Shown here piece by piece: positions 37,398-46,022 of a DNA stretch of 64,000 nucleotides. The DNA is from Streptomyces sp. NBC_00178 (GTDB lineage Bacteria > Actinomycetota > Actinomycetes > Streptomycetales > Streptomycetaceae). A model generated the notes under the pieces. The model made no database searches, was not told the origin of the DNA, and saw only the letters and a list, made by a program, of their open reading frames with translations. The stretch covers positions 868,001-932,000 of the forward strand of contig NZ_CP108143.1 of NCBI RefSeq assembly GCF_036206005.1. The letters are read 5' to 3'. The position numbers and the translations under genes were made by a program. Numbering within the stretch: the first letter of the stretch is position 1; each line of letters opens with the position of its first letter.

Positions 37398-37435
37398 GCC
37401 GGGGTGAGATGAGCCCGGTCGGCTCATCGCGCGGT

Positions 37436-37468
37436 GCGGGGCCCGGCGGTACCACCGCCGGGCCCCGC
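37436..37468. terminator. Bidirectional terminator
   Basis: A perfect 15-bp GC-rich stem with a 3-nt loop (ACC) lies between the convergent beta-helix and monooxygenase genes, ending 2 bp before the latter's stop codon. Confidence 0.85.
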
Positions 37469-37469
37469 G

Positions 37470-39091
37470 TCACGTCCCGAGGAGGGCGGACAGGTGGGCT
37501 GCCACCTCCGGTCCGCCCGTGGCTCCGGTACGCATGCCGAGGTACCCGTCGGGACGCACCAGGAACGCCTCGCCGCCCCGGGCGCCGTACGAGCGGCGGA
37601 ACTCACCGAGGGTGTCGTGCACCGCGGGCACACCCGGTGCGGGCGCCCGCACCCCGGGACCGAGGACCGCGCAGGCGTTCAGCATGCCGTGCGCGGCGCC
37701 GAGTGCCTCGGCCGCCACCGCGCCGAACACCGCGGCGTGCTCCTCACGCTCCGCGTACAGCAGCAGCGTGTGGTCCCGCTCCCTCAGCAGGGTGAACAGC
37801 CGCACCGGGAACGCGGCGACGGCGTGGACGAGGCCGCCGCAGTCGGGCGCCCGGTCGCCGGGGGCCGGGCCCTCCGGGGCCGGGCCGGGCCCGGTGATCG
37901 GGCCGCCGCGGTAGCCGAGCAGGAGCTGGGCCTCACGGAGCAGCAGCGTCGTGCGGTCCTCGGGTTCGCTTCCGATACCGGCCCGTGCGTGGCGCAGCGT
38001 CCGCGCGACGACCTCCTCCCCCACGGGCCGGCGTTCGGCGTCGTAGCTCTCCAGCAGGCCGGGACCGGCGTGTCCCCGGACGGCCGCCGCGAGCTTCCAG
38101 GCAAGGTTGAAGGCGTCCTGGATGCCCGTGTTCATCCCCTGGGCGCCCGTGGGCGGATGGATGTGCGCCGCGTCCCCGGCCACGAACACCCGTCCTTCGC
38201 GGTAGCGGCCGACGATGCGGTGGCTGATGCGGAAGACGGAGGACCACCGCAGCGCCGAGGCGGTCGTGGGATGCGGGGAGAGCCGGTCGAGCACCGCCTG
38301 GATGTGCTCGATCCCCGGCAGCGGGCCCTGGTCACCGCTCAGGCCGTGTGACACACCGCCGGCGCCGTTCGCGCCCGCCCGGGAGAGTTCCGGGGGCGTC
38401 GGCATCGACATCCGGTAGCGGCGGTCACCGGGCAGCGGGATGCAGACGAGGAGGTCGTCCGTGCGCCCGTCGACGACATGGGTGGACCGGACGCCGTATC
38501 CGTCGGGCAGGTCCCAGTCGACCTCGACGTCGCCCAGCATGTACTCCTCGGGGAGAGAGACCCGCCTTCGAAGGGGAGTCCCAGGGTCCTGCGTACGACG
38601 CTGTGGGCGCCGTCGCAGCCCAGGAGGTATCCGGCCGTCAGTTCCTCGGTGCGTCCGGAGGGTGCCGAGAGGACGGCCCTGACCTCGCCGGAGTCCTGCT
38701 CGAACGAGAGGAGTTCGGTGCTCCGCTCGATCTCCCCGCCCCAGCGGACCAGGAGTTGGGCGAGGAGGCGCTCGGTGTCGTACTGCGGGAGGGCGGCGAA
38801 GCCGTAGGGCACCTCCGGGGGCAGTTCCAGGTCGATCCGCGCCTGTTGGGCGCCGTTGACGTAGAGGAGCTGGCCCCGCATCGGGACAGCCGCCTCCAGT
38901 GCTTCGCGCGCCATGCCCATCCGGTCCCAGATCTCCAGGGTCCTGGGCTGGACCCCCACGGCCCTGGCATAGGGCAGCCGCTCGGGGAGGCGGTCCACGA
39001 TCCGGCACCTGACGCCCCTTCGGCACAGCTCGGCGGCCGCCGTCAGACCCACCGGCCCCGCCCCCGCGATCAGCACGTCGACGTCCACCAC
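37470..39091 (-). pseudogene. FAD-dependent aromatic monooxygenase split by a frameshift
   Basis: The parts together make a full PheA/TfdB-type flavin hydroxylase of about 540 residues. The N-terminal frame has the FAD fold VDVLIAGAGPVGLTAAAELCRRG and YLLGCDGAHSVVRRTLGLPFEGG. The C-terminal frame has LPEEYMLGDVEVDWDLPDG, the second FAD motif VFVAGDAAHIHPPTGAQGMNTGIQD and a thioredoxin-like tail. The frames change inside a GAGAGAGA run at 38553-38560; removing one GA unit restores GGSLPEEYM. It could be slippage (reversible), decay or a sequencing error. GTG 39091 follows GGGAGG. Such enzymes hydroxylate polyketide or aromatic substrates, or inactivate rifampicin. Confidence 0.8.
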
Positions 39092-39446
39092 GGGCACCTC
39101 CCAGGGCCGGATGACTTCATTCCAATGCAGCACACCATGAGCGGTATGTCCATTTCGCGCCGCACGCTTCATTCACCGGCGACCGCAACACGCCACACCT
39201 TCTCCATATCTCGGAGGAGAAAGTGGGGTCACGAACACAACAACGCGAGAAATGCTTCATACCGGCACTCCGCCCATATTCGGAGGCCACCGAAAAAGAG
39301 AGCCTTGTTCATCTTCTTCGGCACCGTGAATGCGACCGGCCACCGAAACGGTCCTCATACCGGCTGTGCCCATTCCTGGGGCCCGGAACTCGGGCGGATC
39401 TGCACACCGTGTGCGCACAGCGATCACACCACGTGGGTCATAGCCG

Positions 39447-39461
39447 CTGGTCCGGACCACT
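39447..39461. promoter_or_regulatory. DasR-like palindrome upstream of the peptide cluster
   Basis: TGGTCCGGACCA (39448-39459), flanked by C and CT, agrees with the dre consensus ACTGGTCTAGACCACT at 13 of 16 positions and is a perfect palindrome. It is 272 bp upstream of the precursor start and about 357 bp from the monooxygenase start, so which promoter it would serve is unclear. Confidence 0.4.
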
Positions 39462-39662
39462 GCGCGAGGCGTTTGGGGCGGGAGTGCCCCACTTGGGACG
39501 CCCGCGGCCGGACCGGCCGGGAAAGCACACGCCCGAATCTCGTGAAGGACCTGCCGCCATGAAATGAACACTTCTGCACGAAAGTCGATTTCGAGGCCGG
39601 ATCGGCGACGGATCAGCCGCCGTCGGATTCGCTGTGCGCGGCACGGTCGTGCTTTGATCCTG

Positions 39663-39717
39663 GCCCATACGGAAGCCGCACCCCCGGTTTCCGTATGGAA
39701 GCAATTTCCATACGAAG
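39663..39717 (+). promoter_or_regulatory. Three TTCCRTAYGGAA elements / competing hairpins before the precursor gene
   Basis: A 12-bp palindromic element appears at 39663-39674, 39689-39700 (best copy) and 39706-39717. As RNA, CCATACGGAAGCC (39665-39677) pairs with 39686-39698, giving 13 bp with an 8-nt loop. Alternatively CGTATGGAA (39692-39700) pairs with TTCCATACG (39706-39714), 9 bp with a 5-nt loop. The two stems share 39692-39698 and cannot coexist. The second ends at the weak GAAGGG ribosome site. Confidence 0.65.
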
Positions 39718-39730
39718 GGCAGCGCTCATC

Positions 39731-39958
39731 ATGAACTACACCCCCCAGGTCGAGACCGCCGAGATCTCCGACAGCGACCTCGACAACGTCTCGGGCGGCC
39801 TCATCGGCGGCCTCGCCGGCAACGTCACGGGCACCGTCGACAGCATCGTCCCGGTCTCCGGCATCGTCGGCTCGGTCACGGGTCTCGTCGAGTCGGCCAC
39901 CGGTGTGAACACGGGCGCGGTCACCGGCCTGGCCTCCGGCCTCACCGCCGGTCTCTGA
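39731..39958 (+). CDS. Double-glycine-leader peptide precursor (bacteriocin-like)
   Basis: Small secreted-peptide precursor of 75 residues. The leader MNYTPQVETAEISDSDLDNVSGG has the acidic, hydrophobic-spaced helix and GG end that C39 peptidases cleave. The predicted 52-residue mature peptide begins LIGGLAGNVTG. It contains no Cys, Lys, Arg, His or aromatic residue; it is made mostly of Gly, Val, Thr, Ser, Leu and Ala with two acidic residues, and repeats VTGTVDS, VTGLVES, VTGLASG. It cannot form lanthionine rings. Similar Streptomyces peptides are often labelled type A2 lantipeptide by their leader only. ATG 39731 is chosen since the leader starts there; ATG 39695 is in frame but lacks a ribosome site. 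Export genes follow. Confidence 0.85.
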   Translation: MNYTPQVETAEISDSDLDNVSGGLIGGLAGNVTGTVDSIVPVSGIVGSVTGLVESATGVNTGAVTGLASGLTAGL

Positions 39959-40040
39959 GAGACGGCAGTATCCACCGAGCCCCGGAACCCGTCGGTTCCG
40001 GGGCTCGGTGCCGACCGCCGACAGGTGAGGGAAGAGTTCC

Positions 40041-40847
40041 GTGCAGTTCCGTCAACAGGCGCTCTCCAAACTGCAGTCGCCCGAACAGCTCGACCTCCCG
40101 GTGCGCTTCGCCCGCCCCCAGGGGCTGCTCGTCCTCTGCGTCACCGTCGCCGTGATGGCCGCCGCCTGCCTCTGGGCCGTGACGGGGTCCGTCGCCAGCA
40201 CACTCGACGCGCCCGGCATCCTCACGCACGCGCGCGGCAGTTACGTCCTGCAGAGCCCGGTGGCCGGCCAGATCACCGAGGTGCTGGCGGACGAGGGAGC
40301 CACCTTGCCCGCCGACGCCCCCCTGCTCAGGGTCCGTACGCAGGAGGGTGAGAAGGTCGTACGCACCATCGGCGCCGGCCGTCTCACCTCCGTCACCGCG
40401 ACGATCGGAGCGGTCGTGGCGACGGGCGCCGACGTGGCGAGCGTCGAGCGTATCGAGGGCCCCGACGACCCCCTCGTCGTCCTGCTGTACGTGTACGGCG
40501 GCAGCGCGGCGTCGGTCCCGGTGGGCGCGAAGGTCGACCTCACCGTGCAGTCGGTGCCCGCCCAGCGGTACGGCGTGCTCCGCGGCAAGGTGGCCGCGGT
40601 CGGCCGGGCGCCGCAGACGCGTCAGCAGATCACCCGTTTCCTCGGCGACGCCCAGCTCGGGGCGCAGTTCTCCCGGCACGGACGGCCGCTCGCCGTCCTG
40701 GTGCGGATCGAGCGCTCGGGATCCACGGAGTCCGGCTACCGGTGGTCCTCGGCCGAGGGCCCCCCGTACGCGATCGGTTCCATGACCCTCGCCACCGGCT
40801 CCGTGCGCCTGGCCGACCAGCGCCCCATCGATTGGCTGCTCCCGTGA
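40041..40847 (+). CDS. HlyD-family membrane fusion subunit (NHLM-type)
   Basis: Export accessory protein of 268 residues. One helix (GLLVLCVTVAVMAAACLWAVTG, about 28-49) anchors it. Outside lies a biotinyl-lipoyl-like hairpin (GSYVLQSPVAGQITEVLADEGATLPADAPLLRVRT), then a beta-barrel section. The long coiled coil of Gram-negative HlyD proteins is missing, as expected in a cell without an outer membrane. GTG 40041 is preceded by AGGGAAGAG. The stop overlaps the next start by 4 nt (GTGA), so it is co-translated with the C39 exporter. It probably guides the peptide across the envelope. Confidence 0.85.
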   Translation: MQFRQQALSKLQSPEQLDLPVRFARPQGLLVLCVTVAVMAAACLWAVTGSVASTLDAPGILTHARGSYVLQSPVAGQITEVLADEGATLPADAPLLRVRTQEGEKVVRTIGAGRLTSVTATIGAVVATGADVASVERIEGPDDPLVVLLYVYGGSAASVPVGAKVDLTVQSVPAQRYGVLRGKVAAVGRAPQTRQQITRFLGDAQLGAQFSRHGRPLAVLVRIERSGSTESGYRWSSAEGPPYAIGSMTLATGSVRLADQRPIDWLLP

Positions 40848-43105
40848 CCGCACCCCACCCGTCCCCCGCCGCGCAGCAGCTGCCGCCGTCCGGCCGGGGC
40901 AGACACCGGCCGGAGAGCGGGCGCCGGTCGCGTCCCGCCCCGAAGCCGGGACGGACGAGGACCGTGCGCTCCCCCACGGTGCTCCAGATGGAGGCCGTGG
41001 AATGCGGTGCCGCCTCGCTGGCCATGGTGCTGGGGCACCACGGGCGCCACGTGCCGCTGGAGGAACTGCGCATCGCCTGCGGCGTCTCGCGTGACGGTTC
41101 GCGCGCCAGCAACGTGCTGAAGGCCGCGCGCGGTTACGGACTGCGGGCCAAGGGCATGCAGATGGAACCCGCCGCGCTGGCCGAGGTCCCCGCACCGGCC
41201 ATCCTGTTCTGGGAGTTCAACCACTACGTGGTGTACGACGGCATGGGTCGCCGTCTGGGGCGGCGTGGCGTGCACATCAACGACCCGGACAAGGGCCGCA
41301 GGTTCGTGCCCACCGAGGACTTCGACACCAGCTTCACCGGGGTCGTCCTCGTCCTGGAACCCGGCGAGGACTTCCGCCGCGGAGGCCGCAGACCCGGGGT
41401 CCTCGCGGCCCTGCCCGCCAGGCTGCGGGGCACCACCGGCACGATGCTGGTCGCCCTGCTGGCCAGCCTGCTGCTGGTCGCCGTCGGGGCGACGCTGCCG
41501 GCCCTGAGCCGCACGTACATCGACATGTTCCTGATCGGCGAGCAGACCTCCCTGCTGGGGCTGCTGTTCGCCGCGATGGGCACCATGGTGGCCCTCACCG
41601 TCGCGCTGACCTGGCTGCAGCAGGCGAACCTGCTGCGCGGACGCATCATCTCGTCCACGCTCGGCAGCGCGCGCTTCTTCCGGCACCTGCTCAGGCTGCC
41701 GGTCACCTTCTTCGCGCAGCGCAGCCCAGCGGATCTCGTCCAGCGGCTGCAGTCGAACGACGCGGTGGCCGAGACGCTCGCCCGGGACCTCACCGCCGCG
41801 GGCGTGGACGGCATCGTCGTCCTGCTCTACGCGTTCCTGCTGTGGACGTACGATACGCAGCTGACCGTCATCGGGGTGGGGATCGCCCTGCTCAACGTGG
41901 TGGCGATGCGCATCGTCGTACGGCTGAGGGCCACCGGCACGCAGAAGCTCCGGGCCGACAGCGCCCGGCTGACGAACACCTCGTACACCGGCCTCCAGCT
42001 GATCGAGACGATGAAGGCCACCGGCGGTGAGAACGGCTACTTCCGCCGGTGGGCGGGCCAGCACGCGACGACTCTGGAGGAGCAGCAGCGCCTCGGGGTG
42101 CCGAGTGCCTGGCTGGGTGTCGTCGCCCCGCTCCTCGCGACGCTGAACAGCGCGCTCATCCTGTGGATCGGCGGGCTCAGGGCGGTCGAGGGGCACATCT
42201 CGATCGGTCTGCTCGTGGCTTTCCAGGCGCTGGTGACCAGGTTCACCGCACCGGTCACCCGGCTCAACGGGATCGCCGGACGCGTCCAGGACTTCGCGGC
42301 GGACGTGGCGCGGCTCAAGGACGTCGAGAACTTCCCGGTCGATCCGCTGTACTCGCGCCGCGAGCCCGCCGAGAGCACCCGCCGGCTGAAGGGCCACGTG
42401 ACGCTGGAGGACATCACCTTCGGCTACAGCCCGCTCGACAAGCCGCTGCTCACGGGATTCTCGCTGGCGGTCGGCCCGGGACAGCAGGTGGCTCTGGTCG
42501 GCGGTTCGGGCAGTGGCAAGTCGACGGTGTCCCGGCTGATCTCGGGGCTCTACAGCCCCTGGGAGGGGGTGATCCGCATCGACGGACGGCGACTGGAGGA
42601 CATACCCAGGGGCGCACTGGCGGCGTCGGTCTCCTTCGTCGACCAGGACGTCTTCCTCTTCGAGGGCACGGTCCGGGACAACGTGGCGCTGTGGGACCCG
42701 TCGGTCCCCGACGAAGCGGTGGCCGAGGCGCTGCGGGACGCCGCGCTGTACGACGTGGTGGCGCGGCGCCCGCGGGGCATCCACAGCCGTGTCGAGCAGG
42801 ACGGGCGCAACTTCTCCGGGGGGCAGCGCCAGCGCCTGGAGATCGCCCGGGCGCTCGTACGCCGTCCCAGCGTCCTGGTGCTCGACGAGGTCACGAGCGC
42901 GCTGGACGCCGAGACCGAGCGGGTCATCATCGACAACCTCCGGCGGCGCGGCTGTGCCTGTGTGGTGATCGCGCACCGGCTGAGCACGGTGCGCGACAGC
43001 GACGAGATCGTGGTCCTGGACCACGGGACGGTGGTGGAACGGGGCCGGCACGAGCACCTGGTGGCTGCCGGGGGCCCGTACGCCGAACTGGTCAGGGAGC
43101 ACTGA
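40844..43105 (+). CDS. Peptidase C39-containing ABC exporter (NHLM-type)
   Basis: Peptide-processing exporter of 753 residues. A basic N-terminal extension leads into a C39 peptidase with its triad intact: Cys about 54 in QMEAVECGAASLAM, His about 127 in FNHYVVYDG, Asp about 147 in INDPDKG. A six-helix membrane domain follows (about 200-500). The ATPase has Walker A GGSGSGKST (about 553), signature FSGGQRQRLEIARAL, Walker B VLVLDEVTSALD and H-loop IAHRLST. It should cut the precursor after GG and export it. Arrangement and partner match the NHLM bacteriocin system transporters. Confidence 0.92.
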   Translation: MTAPHPSPAAQQLPPSGRGRHRPESGRRSRPAPKPGRTRTVRSPTVLQMEAVECGAASLAMVLGHHGRHVPLEELRIACGVSRDGSRASNVLKAARGYGLRAKGMQMEPAALAEVPAPAILFWEFNHYVVYDGMGRRLGRRGVHINDPDKGRRFVPTEDFDTSFTGVVLVLEPGEDFRRGGRRPGVLAALPARLRGTTGTMLVALLASLLLVAVGATLPALSRTYIDMFLIGEQTSLLGLLFAAMGTMVALTVALTWLQQANLLRGRIISSTLGSARFFRHLLRLPVTFFAQRSPADLVQRLQSNDAVAETLARDLTAAGVDGIVVLLYAFLLWTYDTQLTVIGVGIALLNVVAMRIVVRLRATGTQKLRADSARLTNTSYTGLQLIETMKATGGENGYFRRWAGQHATTLEEQQRLGVPSAWLGVVAPLLATLNSALILWIGGLRAVEGHISIGLLVAFQALVTRFTAPVTRLNGIAGRVQDFAADVARLKDVENFPVDPLYSRREPAESTRRLKGHVTLEDITFGYSPLDKPLLTGFSLAVGPGQQVALVGGSGSGKSTVSRLISGLYSPWEGVIRIDGRRLEDIPRGALAASVSFVDQDVFLFEGTVRDNVALWDPSVPDEAVAEALRDAALYDVVARRPRGIHSRVEQDGRNFSGGQRQRLEIARALVRRPSVLVLDEVTSALDAETERVIIDNLRRRGCACVVIAHRLSTVRDSDEIVVLDHGTVVERGRHEHLVAAGGPYAELVREH

Positions 43106-43106
43106 C

Positions 43107-45965
43107 ATGGCATCCGCACACCCCTTCCCGGCCACGACCGCCCCCGGGCTCGACCCCGTCATCGACGCGCTGGGGACACTCGGCGCACCGGTCGACTGCA
43201 CGGGCCTGCGGAGTCTCCCGCTGGAGGGACCGCAGGTGCTGTGGCTGGTCACGGGCGGCGCCCTCGACCTGTTCGCGGTGGACGCGGCGGCGCAGGGGCA
43301 CTGGCACTTCCTGGGCCGTCTCGAACCCGGGGCCCTCGTCCTGGGTCCGGTCGAGGGCCCCCGGCACACGCTGGTCGGCCGCCCGCTCCAGCACTGCGAG
43401 CTGCGCCGGATCGCGCTGCGCGAGCTGTACCGGCCCGCGCACCCGGACCAGGGCGGTTTCGACGGGCAGTTCCGCAGCCATTACGACACCGGCGACGCGA
43501 CGCTCAGCCTGCTGGAACACGCGTTCTCGCTCGGTGTGGGGCGCAGTCGGCAGGTCCTGTTCGAGGCCCCGCTCGACGGGCGGACCACGGTCGACGAGGC
43601 GGTCGGCGACGACGACGTCCTGTGGCTGCCGGTGTCGCCGGGGGACGTGCAGTACGGCGCCGCCTTCAGCGCCGAGGCGGCCGGTGATCTGCTCGTCGAC
43701 GCCGCGATGTGGCAGGGCATGGTCAATCAGCAGTTCCGTCTGCTGTCGGCGCTGGACCGCTGGATCGAGCAGCTGGAGCGGGCGCACGAGGACCGGACCG
43801 CGGCCGGGCTGAAGGCGGGCGAGGCCGTCCGCAAGGAGGCCGACGAGGCACTGCTGACGTCGATGGGCCGGTCGGGGAAGGGTGCCCCGCGTTCGGCGGG
43901 TGCCTCGGACGACGCGGTGTACGCCGCCTGCCTGCTGGTGGCGCGGGATTCGGGGATCGTGCTCTCCGCGCCCGCGACGGGCGGCGCGGTCAGCGACCGG
44001 ATCGATCCGGTCGAGCAGGTCGCCGTCGCCTCGCGCGTCCGGACGCGCGCCGTGCGGCTGGACGGCCGCTGGTGGCGGACGGACGCCGGCCCGCTCGTGG
44101 GGCACCGTGCGGCGTCGGGCGCACCCGTGGCGCTGCTGTGGCGCCGCGGCCGTTACGAGGCCGTGAACCCGCTGACCGGGCGGCGCGCCCGTGTGGACGC
44201 GGACAGCGCGCAGGAGTTCGAGGAACGGGCCGTGATGTTCTACCGGCCGCTGCCCGAGCGGCCGCTGGGCAGAGGGCAGTTGCTGCGCTTCGCTCTCTTC
44301 GGCACCCGGACCGATCTGCGGAGGCTGGTGCTGACCGGACTGGTGACGGTCGCCCTGGGCTCACTGGTGCCGGTCGCGACGGGCCGGGTGCTCGGCGTGT
44401 ACGTGCCCGAGGCCCGGACCGGACTCATCGTGCAGGTCTCCCTGGCGGTGATCATCGCCGGCGTCGTGTCGGCCGCTTTCACGCTGCTGCAGAACCTGAC
44501 GATCCTGCGGATGGAGGGACGTGTCGAGAGCACCCTCCAACCCGCGGTGTGGGACCGGCTGCTGCGGCTGCCGACGAGGTTCTTCACCGAGCGGTCCACC
44601 GGGGAACTGGCGAGCGCGGCCATGGGGGTCAGCGCGATCCGGCGGGTGCTGTCCGGCACCGGTCCCGTCGTGGTGCAGGCGGGCACGCTGGGTGCCATGA
44701 ATCTGGGGCTGCTGCTGTGGTTCAGTGTCCCGCTGGCGCTCACCGCCGTGGCGATGCTGGTGGTGATCGCCGGCGTGTTCCTCACCATGGGCATGTGGGA
44801 ACTGCGCTGGCAGCGCAGGCTGGTCGAGCTGGGCAACAAGCTCAACAACCAGGCCTTCCAGACCCTGCGCGGCCTGCCGAAGCTGCGCGTCGCCGCGGCG
44901 GAGAGCTTCGCGTACGGGGCGTGGGCGGCGGAGTTCGCGCGGAGCCGTGAGCTGCAGAAGCGGGCCGGCCGGATCAAGAACGCGACGACGGTGCTCAACG
45001 CGGTCTATCTGCCGCTGTGTTCCCTGGCCGTCTTCATGCTGCTGGCCGGTCCGGCGCGCGGTTCGCTGTCGGCGAGCGAGTTCCTGACCTTCAACACGTC
45101 CGTGACGATGCTGCTGACCGCGGTCACCCAGCTCACCGGCGCTTTCGTGTCGGCGGCGGCCGTCCTGCCGATGTTCGAGCAGATCAAGCCGGTGCTGGAC
45201 GAGGCACCCGAGGTGCGGGGCGCCAGCACGCAGCCGGGGCCGCTGTCCGGGGAGATCGAGGCGAGGGGTGTCACCTTCCGCTACACGGACGACGGTCCCG
45301 TGGTCCTGGACGACGTGTCGCTGACCGTGCGGCCGGGCGAGTTCGTCGCGATCGTGGGACCCAGCGGGTGCGGCAAGTCGACGCTCCTGAGGATGCTCAT
45401 CGGCTTCGACCGGCCCGTGTCGGGCAGCGTCCTGTACGACGGCCAGGACCTCGCCTCGCTGGACCAGGCCGCGGTGCGCCGCCAGTGCGGGGTCGTCCTG
45501 CAGAACGCCCAGCCGCTGTCGGGGTCGATCCTGGACTGCATCTGCGGCGCCGAGGTCTTCACACAGGAGGAGGCGTGGGAGGCCGCCGCCATGGCGGGTC
45601 TCGCCGAGGACATCAAGCGCATGCCGATGGGCCTGCACACGATGATCTCCGGCGGCGGGGCGATCTCCGGCGGACAGCGCCAGCGGCTGATGATCGCGCA
45701 GGCCCTCGTGAGGCGCCCGCGCATCCTGTTCTTCGACGAGGCGACCAGCGCGCTGGACAACGAGACCCAGCGGACGGTGATCGAGAGCACCAGGTCGCTG
45801 CGGGCCACCCGGGTCGTGATCGCGCACCGGCTGTCCACGGTCCTGGACGCCGACCGCGTGATCGTCATGGCGGACGGCCGTGTCGTCCAGCAGGGGCCGC
45901 CCGCCCTGCTCCTCGCGGACACGGGCGGGCAGCTCCATGAGCTGGTGCGGCGCCAGATGGCCTGA
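43107..45965 (+). CDS. NHLM-type ABC transporter with long N-terminal domain
   Basis: Membrane ABC protein of 952 residues. The first about 380 residues form a soluble domain lacking C39 residues; its start (VLWLVTGGALDLFAVD, PGALVLGPVEG) resembles a cyclic-nucleotide-binding-like barrel, as in other NHLM second subunits. The membrane domain (about 390-670) and ATPase follow: Walker A GPSGCGKST (about 751), signature ISGGQRQRLMIAQAL, Walker B ILFFDEATSALD, H-loop IAHRLST. It starts 1 nt after the C39 gene and most likely forms a heterodimer with it. Whether the N-domain senses a ligand is unknown. Confidence 0.9.
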   Translation: MASAHPFPATTAPGLDPVIDALGTLGAPVDCTGLRSLPLEGPQVLWLVTGGALDLFAVDAAAQGHWHFLGRLEPGALVLGPVEGPRHTLVGRPLQHCELRRIALRELYRPAHPDQGGFDGQFRSHYDTGDATLSLLEHAFSLGVGRSRQVLFEAPLDGRTTVDEAVGDDDVLWLPVSPGDVQYGAAFSAEAAGDLLVDAAMWQGMVNQQFRLLSALDRWIEQLERAHEDRTAAGLKAGEAVRKEADEALLTSMGRSGKGAPRSAGASDDAVYAACLLVARDSGIVLSAPATGGAVSDRIDPVEQVAVASRVRTRAVRLDGRWWRTDAGPLVGHRAASGAPVALLWRRGRYEAVNPLTGRRARVDADSAQEFEERAVMFYRPLPERPLGRGQLLRFALFGTRTDLRRLVLTGLVTVALGSLVPVATGRVLGVYVPEARTGLIVQVSLAVIIAGVVSAAFTLLQNLTILRMEGRVESTLQPAVWDRLLRLPTRFFTERSTGELASAAMGVSAIRRVLSGTGPVVVQAGTLGAMNLGLLLWFSVPLALTAVAMLVVIAGVFLTMGMWELRWQRRLVELGNKLNNQAFQTLRGLPKLRVAAAESFAYGAWAAEFARSRELQKRAGRIKNATTVLNAVYLPLCSLAVFMLLAGPARGSLSASEFLTFNTSVTMLLTAVTQLTGAFVSAAAVLPMFEQIKPVLDEAPEVRGASTQPGPLSGEIEARGVTFRYTDDGPVVLDDVSLTVRPGEFVAIVGPSGCGKSTLLRMLIGFDRPVSGSVLYDGQDLASLDQAAVRRQCGVVLQNAQPLSGSILDCICGAEVFTQEEAWEAAAMAGLAEDIKRMPMGLHTMISGGGAISGGQRQRLMIAQALVRRPRILFFDEATSALDNETQRTVIESTRSLRATRVVIAHRLSTVLDADRVIVMADGRVVQQGPPALLLADTGGQLHELVRRQMA

Positions 45966-45970
45966 ACCGT

Positions 45971-46018
45971 CCGCCGCCGGGCCGGGAGGACGTCCGGCTC
46001 CCGCCCGGTCCCGGCGGG
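45971..46018. terminator. Bidirectional terminator after the peptide cluster
   Basis: An imperfect GC-rich stem pairing CCGCCGGG-CCGGGAG with CTCCCG-CCGG-CCGGCGG lies between the convergent ABC transporter and transketolase genes. Confidence 0.6.
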
Positions 46019-46022
46019 GGCC

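Larger units (their letters stand above)
39092..39730. other. Long regulatory region ahead of the peptide-export cluster
   Basis: A 639-bp gene-free stretch, visibly less GC-rich than its surroundings. It contains nested direct repeats, CATACCGGC (39258-39266 and 39356-39364) around GGCCACCGAAA (39285-39295 and 39338-39348, 53 bp apart), a DasR-like palindrome (39448-39459) and the TTCCRTAYGGAA elements at its 3' end. Two short open frames here lack coding character. Confidence 0.6.

Noticed and set aside
39223..39571. Open frames of about 100 codons on both strands in the region before the precursor
   Set aside because: Codon composition does not fit Streptomyces genes (no third-position GC bias), no ribosome site and no domain.
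39731..39958. Lanthipeptide precursor
   Set aside because: The core has no Cys, and no LanM/LanB/LanC-type enzyme is encoded in the window; only the leader resembles that class.
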